A stretch of DNA of 64,000 nucleotides from Chinchilla lanigera (lineage: Eukaryota > Chordata > Mammalia > Rodentia > Chinchillidae). The notes beneath the pieces are model-generated. The model did no database searches. It was not told the DNA's origin and worked only from the letters and a program-made list of their open reading frames with translations. Below, piece by piece: positions 31,836 to 42,690 of this stretch. The stretch's first letter is position 1. The number at the start of each line of letters is the position of its first letter. The position numbers and the translations under genes are program-made. Location: assembly GCF_000276665.1 (NCBI RefSeq), contig NW_004955463.1, positions 14,418,287 through 14,482,286 of the forward strand, written 5' to 3'.

Positions 31836-32519
31836 CTTGTGGAATAATTTTTGAAGGAAGAGCTCCAACTGATACTTGTTATGCGACTACAAGAAGGTCA
31901 AACCGTTGAATGGTGTTTCTGATCACAGGCGCGAGGACAAGCAGGTTCAGGTTCCCTGCGAAGGTAGCCTGGCTCACCGTCTTCACATGGGGGATGCGCA
32001 GGCGAGTTCACCGTCACAGGATCCCCTTCAGAAGCTCCATCCTGCTGCGTTGTCAGTTTTCCTTCTCTCTCACCAGTTCTGGACATCATCATAACCAGAT
32101 TGCTCAGCCCTCACTTATTGACGTGAACAAGGCCACCCAGGGCTCAAAGTAACAAAATGAGAGAGGAGGATTGCGTGGGTACAAGCCCCACTCACTAGTG
32201 CAATGATATTAAGTGGTAGGTGTGTAAACTCACACATGTTATATATAAGACAGAAAACACATACATTTGTAGTCCATTCTTACCCATCTTATTAAGAGAA
32301 TAGTTTCATATTTAGCCATCAATAAAATATACATTTATCCTGCTGTTTACATTTGTAATGGTGACTTAGACTCAATGTTTTAACACTGAGAGACTTATGG
32401 GCACAAGACTTTTTAAAATTATAAAATCAATTCACATATGTACATTTGCTTCTGAAAATATGATAGGGCAATCCATTAAAAAATGTCCCAGCATAAAAGA
32501 TGTGACATTTAGAATATAA
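31836..32519. other. Intergenic, A+T-rich second half, no feature recognised
   Basis: No family recognised. 32210-32510 is A+T-rich and could be an old LINE or unique sequence. Confidence 0.35.
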
Positions 32520-32708
32520 TTTTTTGTGGGTATGGTACTTGGAATTGAACCAGGCTCTTTGCAGAGAGCTTTGTCCATAGCCCATCCCCTTTTTTTTGGA
32601 GACAGGATCTCATACTGTAGTATAGACTGGCCTTGAACTCACTGTGATCCTCCTGCCTCAGCCTCCTGAGTGCTGGAATTACAGGTGTGCGCCACCACAT
32701 CCAGCATC
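32520..32708 (-). repeat. B1-dID SINE
   Basis: GGTACTTGGAATTGAACCAG, AGAGCTTTGTCCATAGCCC, then GAGACAGGATCTCATACTGT and CACCACATCCAGC. Confidence 0.9.
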
Positions 32709-32715
32709 CCTAGCC

Positions 32716-32721
32716 TTTTTT

Positions 32722-32752
<31 letters not shown>

Positions 32753-32842
32753 TTTTGAGACAGAGTCTCACTAAATTTCTGAATTTCCTAGGCTGGGTGG
32801 AACCTGTGATACTCCTGCCTCAGCTTCCCAGAATGCTGGCTA
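32716..32842 (-). repeat. B1 SINE with (TTTA)n head
   Basis: Seven to eight TTTA units expand the tail (32718-32750), followed by GAGACAGAGTCTCACTAAAT and CCTGCCTCAGCTTCCCAGAA. Confidence 0.88.
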
Positions 32843-33039
32843 GGATGGATAAAATTCTGTACTGGAAATGACATGAAAGTGTAGTTGAAGGAGTAAAGGA
32901 AATGATTTAACATTTCTGTCAGAGAACTGTGTTTTTGCTTTTAAAATTGAAAGATGGCATTAAATTATTCTGGTGCTTAGATTCTAATTGATACAGAGTG
33001 AGTGATACAATAGTTTTATTTTAGAACATCCCATGCTAA

Positions 33040-33412
33040 CTATTATGGTTTGTGTCTGGAGTTCCCCACAGCCTCATGCAGTCATGGGTGCTGGCTTCTA
33101 GGGTTTATGATTGATCCATGGTACAACATTGGGACTTCGGGTGCGAGTGCTACACCCACCCTGAAGCGGGTAGTTTGCATACAATGTAAGGGAGGGAAAG
33201 AGGTTTGCTCTCTGCCCCTCCTCCCTTTTTGCCCTGTTGCTTTTGCTGTCTTTCGCTGCCTTGAACTGTTGCCCTTTGCCATGTGCCGCTCTGCCTTGGA
33301 GCCAGCCAAGTACGGACTGAAACCTCCACAGACTGTAAGCTAAATAAACTTTTCCTTCCTTAATTTTGGACATCAAGTATTTTGTCTCAGCAATAACAGA
33401 AAAGTAACCAAG
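33040..33412 (+). repeat. MaLR LTR (family A, copy 1)
   Basis: TATTATGGTTTGTGTCTGGA start, GTACGGACTGAAACCTCCAC, AATAAACTTTTCCTTCCTTA, GTATTTTGTCTCAGCAATAA and end AAAGTAACC. Shares all these blocks with the copies at 38.1 and 39.1 kb. Confidence 0.8.
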
Positions 33413-33514
33413 GGGCTGGGGATTTAGCTCAGCGGCAAAAGTGCCTGCCTGGCAAGCACAAGGTCGTGAGTTCGGTTCCCGGTACCAGAGAAAAACAAAA
33501 ACAAAAACAATTTA
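33413..33514 (+). repeat. Young ID element in the LTR end
   Basis: GGGCTGGGGATTTAGCTCAG to TTCGGTTCCCGGTACC with an AAAAAC tail. Perfect 15-base duplication AGAAAAGTAACCAAG (33398-33412, 33515-33529). Confidence 0.96.
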
Positions 33515-33529
33515 AGAAAAGTAACCAAG

Positions 33530-34298
33530 ACACTAACCATCGTCAGAGTACATCCTCAGCCAACACTTAACGTGACCATAAAAAGGTGCAGTTGTCCATT
33601 TCAAAATGTGAGAAGGGATACACAGGTTTCAGCCTCTTTTAGGGAGCAGGTAAGGAAAAGTTTGAGGACCACTGGTTTACACCGTTCTTTTACTGATGCA
33701 TCAACTCAGCAGTTTTTCTATTCGCAGGGCCTTCACAACCTTGAATGACAGAAGTGGTAGACATCATGGTGCTTGCAGTCTCAGGGGATTCCTAGTCTGA
33801 AGTTCCCTAAATGTCATGCCTGACTAGCTACTCAGCACAGAACTGGGAGGTACTGACAGGGTCATCTCAGTGACTTAAACTGGAGAAACCAAAAATAAAT
33901 CAGCCCCTAGACCTCAGAACTGAACTATTTCAAGAACATCTAGTTATGTTTCGGTGGTCATGGTTTGACCCACTGAGTACTCAGTAACATCACCACAAGC
34001 TCGATTCGAACTGGTTTCCCCCAGAGTGTGTGCTTGTCACTTTCTGAACTTTGTGAGAGCTGTGGAGGTTTTTACGGAAACTGACTGAAGTGATCAGTTA
34101 ACCTGGGGTGCATCTGGTCAGCAGAGTGATGCTATGCTGCTCAAGGTTCTGGTAGGCTTTCCCCCAGTGCTAGAACTTTCTCTGTAAGGAAGATAGGAAA
34201 ATAGCGGAAGCAGCCACATGCCCACTGGGGTGAGAAGCACTGCTTTCATGTCAGTCCTCCAAAAAATAATTTTAGCTCACCTCAGGCAAGTACTGTAT
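33530..34298. other. Intergenic, possible old DNA transposon traces
   Basis: GTTTGAGGACCACTGGTTTA (about 33660) and GAGAAGCACTGCTTTC (about 34231) resemble ends of hAT-type elements, but I cannot join them into one element. Confidence 0.25.
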
Positions 34299-34817
34299 AG
34301 TTGTTCCTTAGGATTCTTTGGGAACTGGTTCTAGGTCCCCTCTTGGATATAAAAAAACATGGATGTTCAAGTCTCTTAAATAAAATGAGGTAGTATTTGT
34401 ATAGCCTATGCATAGCTTCCTGTATATTTCAGATCATCTCTAGACTACTTATAATATCTAATACTGTACAATGTAAAAGAGTTATTATACTATATGTTTT
34501 AGGGAATAATAACAAATAAAAAGTCCATATAAGTTCAGTACACTTTTTTTTTTGTTTGTTTGTGTGGTACTAGGGATTGAGCCCTTGTGTTGAGCTACAT
34601 CCCCAACCCTCTTTTTTTATTTTGAGACAGGAAATTGCTAATTTGCTTAGCTGCTCAGTCTGGGCTTAAACTTGTGATCCTCCCGCCTCAGCCTCTCAAA
34701 GAGCTGGGATTATAGGTATGTGCCACCATGACTGGCTACAATTTTTTTAAAAACTATTTTCAGTACATGTCATTGAGTCCATGGATACATATACCATGGA
34801 TATGGAGGACCAACTAC
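34299..34817 (+). mobile_element. MER2-type DNA transposon relic, split by a SINE
   Basis: AGTTGTTCCTTAGGATTCTT, TCTAGACTACTTATAATATC, AGGGAATAATAACAAATAAA and the closing inverted end GGAGGACCAACTAC follow the MER2 (Tigger-derived, non-autonomous) consensus as I recall it. The 34541-34738 part is an inserted SINE. Confidence 0.8.
34541..34738 (-). repeat. B1-dID SINE inserted in MER2
   Basis: Poly-T head, GGTACTAGGGATTGAGCCC, GAGCTACATCCCCAACCC, and B1 half with CCTCCCGCCTCAGCCTCTCA. Confidence 0.9.
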
Positions 34818-35042
34818 TACCAGCCACAATGTGTGAAATTATGCATAATCAGTCTGTGAGGTTTGTAAATGGCAATGCCTCAGTTAGCTAAGGTCAAGAT
34901 GCATATGTTTCACTGTGAAATTTAAAAATATGTAGCAATTTTTAAACTATGGACCTCACACAATAAAAAAAAATTCTGTTTTTAGTTTGATGCTTTATTT
35001 GGCGATAACTGTAACTTCCCATGCAATTGTAAGAGCAATTTC

Positions 35043-35130
35043 AGAGCTGGGGGATAGCTCAGTGGTAGAGTTCTTGCCTAAAATGTGTGGTGTCCTAGGT
35101 TTAGTTCTTATCTCTGAAAAACAATTTAAA
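35043..35130 (+). repeat. ID element
   Basis: GAGCTGGGGGATAGCTCAGT and GGTTTAGTTCTTATCTC with A-rich tail. Confidence 0.88.
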
Positions 35131-35309
35131 AATACTGTATACCCTTTACTAAGTTTCCCACAACAGTACCCATCACTTTGTAAACGATAGTACGGTATCA
35201 TAGCAGCATCCAACCAAGACAGAGTGTTTCTGTCAGCACAGACACCATGCACTTCCACACCACACCCACTTCCCTCACCCTACATTGGCTCCTTCCTTGG
35301 TAACCACCA

Positions 35310-36235
35310 TTCTCCATTTCCGTATTTTATTGTTTCAAAATGTTATAGATATGGAACCAGGCAGTATGTGACTCTTTGATTGTTGTTTCCCTCAGCATAG
35401 CTCTCTGATGATTATCCAGGGTAGTTTGCTTCCTCTATTGCTGTGTGGTGTCCCCTCATGCAGCCATCTCCTAGCTAAAGGTTGTGGTTTCTAGTTTGAG
35501 GCTGTTGTTAATAAAACTGCTCTCACAATCATGCACAGGTTTTTGTGTGACTGACTGTAGTCTTCATTTCTTTGGGATAATGGCCAGGAGGGCAATTGCT
35601 GGGCCCTATGATCTCTGTATGTATAATTATTTTTTGAGAAAGAGATTTACTAGGCAAAATCCCAAAAGCACACACTCAGTGACAGAAAGTGCAAGTCCAT
35701 TTTATAGGTGAAAAGGTATGGTCTATTCACAGGTGGAAAAGGCTTGGTTATCCCTTAGAAGTTTTTGGCTGGGTTTGTATCCTGATTCTGCAGTTTTTAT
35801 TAAAAGCATAAATTTAAAATTATGCTTTTTCTTGTCTTTTTTTCTACTTATCTTTCCTATCCTGCCTCAGGATACTTTGCTTTATTTTTATTAGTATGTT
35901 TTTGATACATAATGAATAGATTCATCGTGGGGAGTTGGTACATATGCATACTGCATCTTAGTCCTTTTTTGCCTGTTTAAATTTTAACAAACTGCCAAAC
36001 TGTGTTTCAGAGGGGCTGTGCCATTTTATATCCTTACTGGCAGCATAGCAATTGCTGCATCCTGTCTAGCATATGGTACTTTCACTACTGTCTAGCATAT
36101 GGTATCTAGCATATGTACCATCACTAGCTTTTCATTTTAGCCATTCTGATCAGTATGGTATCTCATTGTGATGTAATATTTTTAATTTATATAAATTTTC
36201 TTTTTCATAGACCTTTTACCTACAAAATCCTTTCT
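35310..36235 (-). repeat. Ancient L1 fragments with intervening A+T-rich sequence
   Basis: 35340-35615 (TTCATTTCTTTGGGATAATG, GAGGGCAATTGCTGGGCCCT) and 35975-36175 (AAACTGCCAAACTGTGTTTC, TTAGCCATTCTGATCAGTAT) are consecutive antisense L1 words. About 330 bases of unrelated or decayed sequence separate them. TCTAGCATATGGTA is locally repeated three times near 36065-36120. Confidence 0.65.
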
Positions 36236-36994
36236 AGGGACATTGATTAAAACATTTTATTAGGAAAAAGTAGACAATGCACATAGTATACTATTTTAAA
36301 AATATAAAAGCATGTGAATGAATCATGAATTCTGCTCTCATTGCTTCCTGGGTGACCTCCTCCCCAGGGCTGTCACTCTACCGGCAGAACCATAGGAAAC
36401 TTTCCACCAAAAATAAAGGCTCTGATCTCAGTCCAGCCACTGCTTCCTATTCCAAGGTCATGACCAGGAGTGGTGGAGGTTGTCTCGAGCACATGCCACT
36501 TCTGGGAACGCTGGATAACTTCCTTGCTGTGGTCAGCAGTTCCATGTAGGGACCTACAGTGCAGTGGGTAAAGTCACTTGCTTTCTGTGCCCCCGCCCAC
36601 CACAGTGCTGTCTCCATTCTCCTGCTATTTCTAATCTGCTGAGGGCTGGGAAACTATATAATGGGGCCTTTTGACATTTGATATTCAATAAGAATCAATA
36701 AGCACTTTGGTGAGTTGCTCAAAAGACCCTTGTCTTCTCACCTTCCAAGTTCTGAGGTCTGTTCCAAGGGCTGAAGTTGCCAGAAGGGTGACCCTAGCCC
36801 TGTACATATCTTTTCCAAAAGCCAGGACTGTGATAAATCAAACATGGGGGGTGTGTCGGGCCATGTATCCAATTAGAATACTCATGGTGTCATTAGCTGT
36901 TAGGAGTAAGGATAAATTTAGTTTGTTATTACTTTGTTGCTAAATGAAGGAGTTAAGCTAGACTGGGCTTAATTCTCCAGCCTAGTGCTACATT
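36236..36994. other. Intergenic, no feature recognised
   Basis: No family recognised. Confidence 0.35.
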
Positions 36995-37105
36995 TAATTT
37001 TTTTTTTTTTTGTGCTGGGGACTGAAACCAGGCCTTTATATTGTCCTATATCCCCAGGCCCCCTATATATTTTATTTTGAGACAGAATCTCACTTCATTT
37101 GAATA
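36995..37105 (-). repeat. B1-dID SINE, truncated
   Basis: GTGCTGGGGACTGAAACCAG, CCTATATCCCCAGGCCC and TTTTGAGACAGAATCTCACT; most of the B1 half is missing. Confidence 0.8.
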
Positions 37106-37289
37106 TAGACTTGTAGAGTAATCATACAAATTGTGATATTTGAAAGAAGATTCCTGGGTAAATCATCTGTCTCCAGTGACTCACCCTCAGTTTCACTAGG
37201 ACTGAGTTCAAGCTTCAAGTAGGTTTTGTATAACATTTCCAGTGGCAGGAGTTTTCACGTGAATTGATATGAAATCAACTTTCATTTAT

Positions 37290-37378
37290 TTATTTTTTGA
37301 ATGCACTGCTGGAAATCAACCTCAGGGCTTCATGCATGGTAGGCAAGTGCTCTACCACTTAGTTATACCCCTAGCCGT
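37290..37378 (-). repeat. ID element
   Basis: CACTGCTGGAAATCAACCTC and CTACCACTTAGTTATACCCC. Confidence 0.8.
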
Positions 37379-37379
37379 A

Positions 37380-37762
37380 AAATATTTTGATAAATCAATC
37401 CACAGACTGTCAAGTATTATAAAGTTGAACCACAAATGAATGAATCCATTCATGAATGCAAAAATATCCTGAGCCAGCTGCTTCATAAAGTTTCCTGCTG
37501 GTCTCACCACTTAATACTTCACATTGGAAATGAAATTTCAGTGTGAGTTTTGGTGGGAAATAGAGCAGCACCTATTGGCTATTAACAGAATAATGGGAGG
37601 ACATAAGTCCATATAGACAAATCCTTTTTGCCTTTGTTTGTTTTTCATGGTCTATAATAGTCAGCTTGTGTTGAGAATCACTGGTGTAAATGTCAGCCTG
37701 TCTCACTGATGACTGTAGGCTTCTCCTAGAATGAGCTGGAGTTTGCTACTCCTTATGACTTT
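37380..37762. other. Intergenic, no feature recognised
   Basis: The end (GAGAATCACTGGTGTAAA) is vaguely hAT-like. Confidence 0.3.
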
Positions 37763-37892
37763 GATTTTTGTTGTTGTTTTGTTTTGTTGTGTTTTTTTGA
37801 GACAAAGTCTCACTATGTAGCCCAGGCTGGCCTCGAACTCACCATGCTCCTCTTGCCTCAACCTCCTAAGTGCTGGGATTATGGTGTGCACC
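37763..37892 (-). repeat. B1 SINE with target-site duplication
   Basis: GAGACAAAGTCTCACTATGT to GGTGTGCACC. Flanked by ATGACTTT at 37755-37762 and 37893-37900. Confidence 0.92.
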
Positions 37893-38126
37893 ATGACTTT
37901 AACTGTTTTCACCCACAAGTATTTGCTAATAGTAGCTCCTCTATGGGCTCAGTGATGATAGAGTGAATTATGTAACCATATGAGCAAAAAGTCATATATA
38001 ATCCTGTTAAGCCAGGATTGTAGATCTGAAACTAAGGGGCTGTTCATTCTCTCACTGACTCTGTAGGGACCAGTTCTCCCTATCGAATCACAGGGCAGTG
38101 CTGGGGACACAGAACTCCGACTGCAC

Positions 38127-38503
38127 TGTTATGGTTTGTGTATATATGCCTCCAAAAGCCTCATGCAGTCAGGGGGGTGTGCTTCTAGAGTTTGTGATTG
38201 ATTCATGGTCCAGTGCTAGGGTTATGGGTGTGAGTGCTGCACCCACCCTGGGGCGGGAAGACTGCATGCATTATAAGGGAGGGAAAGAGGCTTGCTCTTT
38301 ATGCTTTTCCCTTTCTGCTCTTGTTGCTTTTGCTGTTTTTGGCCATCATAAACTGTTGCCCTCTGCCATGTGCCACTCTGCCTTGCAACCAGCTGATTAT
38401 GGACTGAAACCTCCACAAACTATGAGCTAAATAGACCTTTCCTTTCTTAATTTTGGGTGTTGGGTATTTTGTCTCAGCAACTAGAGAAAAGTAACTAACA
38501 CAT
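38127..38503 (+). repeat. MaLR LTR (family A, copy 2)
   Basis: GTTATGGTTTGTGTATATAT, TATGGACTGAAACCTCCACA, TAAATAGACCTTTCCTTTC and GTATTTTGTCTCAGCAAC. The poly(A) signal is mutated to AATAGA. Confidence 0.82.
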
Positions 38504-39107
38504 ACACTTACTCAAATGGATGGAAAAACAATGCTATTGGCACAAATCAATAAAAATGGAGCACTTGGGCCACAGAGTTATTTCTGGGCACAAGATGCAT
38601 ACTCCAATTTGAGGGTTACGTTAGTGTCAGATGTAGCCGTACAGTAATGCCTCCCAAACTTAGTTATTAGGAAACACTTTTGGTGTATATATTATGTATA
38701 AACATGTATAAACATGTGTATGTATGTGTACACATGTATCTCCTGTTTATATGTTACACTTGATTTTATATACAAACTTCCAGGTATTTACCAAAGTTTT
38801 ATCTTTCTTGATCTTACTTTAACTCCTGTCCTTTACTACTGTTCTCTTTGTCCTGGAAACAGAAATTTCCAGTTTCTTCCACTTCCTGTTTTTTCCTACT
38901 CTCTGGGAATTTGAGCTAAGAGTCTTGGGTTTGGGGCACGGACCAGAGCTTAAGGATTCAGATAAGAGAGATTGCCTCTTTCGTTAAAACCTAAATTCTT
39001 TATCTATAAGATGAGATTAATAATATATTATGTGAGGATGTGAAAAAAGAAGTTAGCTCTTTATAAGAAAAGTTTCAGAATAAAATGCAAATATTTTCAT
39101 CTAAAAG
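38504..39107. other. Intergenic spacer between two LTRs
   Basis: A+T-rich; no retroviral-type internal sequence seen. A possible MIR trace at 38960-39030. Confidence 0.4.
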
Positions 39108-39109
39108 TA

Positions 39110-39516
39110 TGATACTTGTTATGGGTTTGTGTCTAGATGTCCCCACAAAGCCTCATGTGGTGATAGGCGGGGCTTTTTCAGAGGTGGTTGGATCTACAGT
39201 GTATGATGCTATGATTCATTCAAGGTGCAGGGCTAGGATCAAGTTCACTAGGATTAAGGGTATGAGTGCTACCTGCCCTGAGTAGCCAGGATAAGATACA
39301 AGGGATGGAAAGAGCTGCGGTCATCCCTTGTTTGTTTTGCTACCTTCTCCCTACCATGAATTGTTTCTTCTTTGCAGTGCCTGTTTGCCATGCCACCCTG
39401 CCTTGGAGTCTGCTGACTATGGACTGAAACCTCTATAAACTATGGACTAAATAAACCTTTCTTCCCTTAATTTTGGGCTTTGGGTATTTTGTCTCAGCAA
39501 CGAGAAAATTAACACA
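39110..39516 (+). repeat. MaLR LTR (family A, copy 3)
   Basis: GTTATGGGTTTGTGTCTAGA, TATGGACTGAAACCTCTATA, AATAAACCTTTCTTCCCTTA and GTATTTTGTCTCAGCAAC. Confidence 0.82.
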
Positions 39517-39547
39517 GCACTGATTTTTAAATTTTATTTTTATTTAT

Positions 39548-39630
39548 TTTGTTTTTGTGCTGCTGAGGACCAAACCAGGGCCTTGCACATGCTAGGCATG
39601 CAGTTTACTTCCAGTGACCCCCAATCCTTG
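39548..39630 (-). repeat. ID element, diverged
   Basis: GTGCTGCTGAGGACCAAACC and GGGCCTTGCACATGCTAGGC. Confidence 0.8.
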
Positions 39631-39689
39631 CTAGTTTTTTTTTTTTAATTTGGCAGACATCCTCAGTATTGACATGCGCCCTGAAAGCA

Positions 39690-39860
39690 CTAACTCACTG
39701 GATCCCAACAATGGTATGATATAGTCATCATTATCGCCATTTCCCCATTTTATAGACATCCAGAGAAGCAAGTAACTGGTCCCTGACTCCTTAATTACAC
39801 TATTCTGGTAACTGGGGACAGAATTGGGAGTCAAAACCAGGCAGCTTGATGCTAGAGTAC
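39690..39860 (+). repeat. MIR fragment
   Basis: ATCATTATCGCCATTTCCCC, CATTTTATAGACATCCAGAG, and AAGTAACTGGTCCCTGACTC follow the MIR order. Confidence 0.65.
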
Positions 39861-39907
39861 AACCTCAATTACATAGTCAGTGGCTATGAAATTGCTGTTT
39901 ATTCACT

Positions 39908-40082
39908 TTTTTTCCCCCTGCTCTCGAGGGTGAAGCCAGGGAGCCACACCGCCAGACCCTTTTTTTGGTTTTATTTGAAACAGGGTCTTGCTAAACTGCC
40001 CAGGCTGGCCTTGAATGTGTGATCCTCTTGCCCCAGCCTCCAGAGGGGCTGGGATTATAGTTGTGCCTCATGCTACCTGGCT
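39908..40082 (-). repeat. B1-dID SINE
   Basis: Degenerate ID half (GGGTGAAGCCAGGGAGCC), then GAAACAGGGTCTTGCTAAAC and GATCCTCTTGCCCCAGCCTC. Confidence 0.85.
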
Positions 40083-40559
40083 GCTTACTCAATTCTGATT
40101 GTGTTCCTTCCATGTTTAAAACCCTATGGTGGCTTTTGAAGCCTAAAGAAATCAATACAGACCTCCTGCCACCTTCTTCCCTACTGGGTCCCTTCCTGTC
40201 TTCCTGCACAGCTGGCCACACATCCTTTGTCCCTCCACAATCTCTTTATGCGAACCCCACCTGCTCTGCCTCCCTCCTGACTCTTTCACGGCTACCTTTC
40301 CTCCAAGGTCCTTCGAGTGCCGTCCCTTGTATATATTTTCTCAACCGCAGCTGGCTGACATCTTCCCAGAGAATTCTCCCTCTCCTCTCCTGCCCACCTG
40401 TATAGCAGGTTCTGGCTGTGATGATAGTTTTTTCTGTGTATACCATATTCCCTCCCTACTCAAGGAGGAGATCCTTGGAAGCTGAAATTTGATTTTTTTC
40501 ATAGAATTTAAAAATTTTATTAAAAAGTTAAATCATTGTTCTTTTGATAACCAAATGTT
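40083..40559. other. Intergenic, no feature recognised
   Basis: Pyrimidine-rich; no family recognised. Confidence 0.35.
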
Positions 40560-40785
40560 TGCATACTTGCCACAAAAAACCAAACATTACAGAATATATA
40601 TTTTGGAAGTGAAATCCACCATTCTAGCCTTTCCTGCCTAGCTCTAAGAGAGTTGTAGTTAACAATATGGAATATATCCTTCTAGACCTTTTTCATATGT
40701 AAACAAGTATATGTAAAGACATGTAAGCAAATAAAATTTTATTTACAGAAATAGGATTACATTATACATACAGCTTTGTAGCCTC

Positions 40786-40821
40786 TTCCTTCCTTCCTTC
40801 CTTCCTTCCTTCCCTCCCTCT
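40786..40821. repeat. (TTCC)n microsatellite
   Basis: About eight units, ending in CCCTCCCTC. Confidence 0.95.
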
Positions 40822-40965
40822 CTTTCTTGTGGTACTGGGGATTGAACACTAAGCTACAACCCCAGTCACCCCACACCTTATAAAATTTGATACAAGGTCT
40901 CACTAAATCTCTAAATTGCCCTCAAATCTGTGATCCTTCTGACTCATTCTCCCAGAGTGCCAGAC
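40822..40965 (-). repeat. B1-dID SINE, internally shortened
   Basis: GGTACTGGGGATTGAACACT, AAGCTACAACCCCAGTCACC, then ACAAGGTCTCACTAAATCTC. Confidence 0.85.
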
Positions 40966-41019
40966 CTCACTTGTAGCTTTATTTCTAAACCTAAGTATTT
41001 TTCGTATAGATCTTTCTCT

Positions 41020-41100
41020 CTCTTAACACTGGGGAGTGTACCCAGGGCTTCATGCATGCTGAGCACATGCTCTACCTGTGTGTGATACGTACTCCCATCC
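41020..41100 (-). repeat. ID element, diverged
   Basis: ACTGGGGAGTGTACCCAGGG and CATGCTGAGCACATGCTCTA. Confidence 0.75.
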
Positions 41101-41389
41101 TGACCTCGTTCTTTTTAAATAGCAACATAGCCTAAGATTGTATGAATGTAACAATACTTATCTGTCCAATCCAATCAAGAGAATGATTTCCCATTTTCAC
41201 CATTATGCACAATGTAGCAGTGAATATATACATGTTTTGATGTGTCTATATCCCTTTATAGTCACATGACTTTCTGTGGGACGTACCCTTCAATGTGGAA
41301 TTGCTAGCTGAAATAGAAAGGAAAGCCTAAGTAATGATACATATAAAAATGTGGAAGGGAAAGTGTCTTGGTTTTTGTCTTTCTATATC

Positions 41390-41620
41390 CTTTCAAGGTC
41401 TGCCATTACACTCACTAGTGTGACCTGGGGTGAAGAGGGCAGCTCTGGCATCAGACTGCCCAGGTCTGTATCTAGGTTTCCTCTTTATGGCTTAGTCATC
41501 TTGTCACCATAAAATGGAGAAAGTAATAATACAGCACTTGGTTCTCAGCATAGTTGGAAGTCTTAAATGAGATAATATATGTAAAGCAATCAGTATTTAG
41601 TGAGTACTTGGAAAATAAGC
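41390..41620 (-). repeat. MIR element
   Basis: CATAAAATGGAGAAAGTAAT, TTAAATGAGATAATATATGT and GTATTTAGTGAGTACTTGG are antisense MIR words in correct order. Confidence 0.75.
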
Positions 41621-42339
41621 AAATATAAGGTATATACAAAAAAATGGTAATAGCTTCAGATAATTATTCAATAAATGAGACTGAACAGAACAATGGTAGT
41701 TTGTGCAATTTTTCTAGAAATGGGTGGTGTAGAACCACTCATACTTTGCTATTAAAACCTATAACAACTACTTATGAAGTGACTAGCTAATATTAGAGGT
41801 ATAATGTATGACCTTGGAGCAATTTATCTCTGTGCAAAATTAAACTGGTCTGAACCAGGTCAAACCAATGACCTTGGCCAGTTCAGTCCTACACTATCTC
41901 CAATGTAACTAACTGGCCCCAACTGCAGCCCGAAACCTTATGTAATAAGGGTCCCTGAAGACAGAGAACAATACAGCTCCCTGAGGGGACACTGGCACAC
42001 ACTGGAGGTTATCAGGTCATCTAACCAGCCATTAACTTTGAAAATGGATAGAAAGCACACAAATAAACGGTTACGGTAGAGGAGGCTTTTGAATTAGATT
42101 CTGAACTTCTGGGCCAGAGTTCCCACCTTCACAGGCCAATTCCTGTACCAAGAGTCACCCTCAGGTTCTAGAATCAGCTCTGCCACTAACTAGCTACAAA
42201 ATCTTGAGCAAAATGTTCACTCTCATTTTATGTTGGTCCCTTTTCTGATGCCCCACTTCTCACAGATAGAGTCACACTTGCAAGGCTGCTTATTGCACCT
42301 GAAAAAAAGGTAAGACATAAAATCAAACAATTGCAAATA
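41621..42339. other. Intergenic, with a MIR trace
   Basis: 42170-42235 (CAGCTCTGCCACTAACTAGC) is a reversed MIR remnant. The rest is not recognised. Confidence 0.45.
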
Positions 42340-42690
42340 CTGTACTTCAAAATGTGTTGATCAGGAGATAGCAAAAATGTAAGAAGCTTGACATAAAATG
42401 TCCCATGTTACATGATTTCACCTACATGAACTATCAAAAGCAAATCCATTAGTTAGATGGAAATGTACTTAGGGCTTACCAGGGGCTGGAAGAAGGGAGG
42501 GATGGGGTATGAGTGCTTAATAGGCATGGGGTTACTTTGAGGAATGACAACATGATCTGGAACTCTTTAATGGTGACAGTGGCCCAACACAGTGAATGTA
42601 CTAAATGCCACTAAACGCACACTTTTTAACATAGTTAAAATTGTTATGTTTGTGGTATGTGTACTTTACCGCAAGAGGAAAAAAAAAAGT
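42340..42690 (+). repeat. L1 3' end (L1ME/MB-like)
   Basis: ATGATTTCACCTACATGAAC, TACCAGGGGCTGGAAGAAGG and ACACTTTTTAACATAGTTAA follow the sense order of an old L1 3' end, finishing in an A run. It is the clearest L1 piece on the plus strand upstream of the promoter. Confidence 0.7.

Larger units (their letters stand above)
40560..41325 (-). repeat. Ancient L1-type fragments around SINEs
   Basis: 40615-40785 (ATATCCTTCTAGACCTTTTT, ATAGGATTACATTATACATA) and 41105-41325 (TTTCCCATTTTCACCATTAT, GTGGAATTGCTAGC) are successive antisense words of an old LINE. The middle holds a tetranucleotide repeat, a B1-dID and an ID. Confidence 0.6.

Noticed and set aside
38127..39516. Two MaLR LTRs 600 bases apart read as one provirus
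   Set aside because: The LTRs are clearly diverged from each other and the spacer has no retroviral-type internal sequence; independent solo LTRs are simpler.
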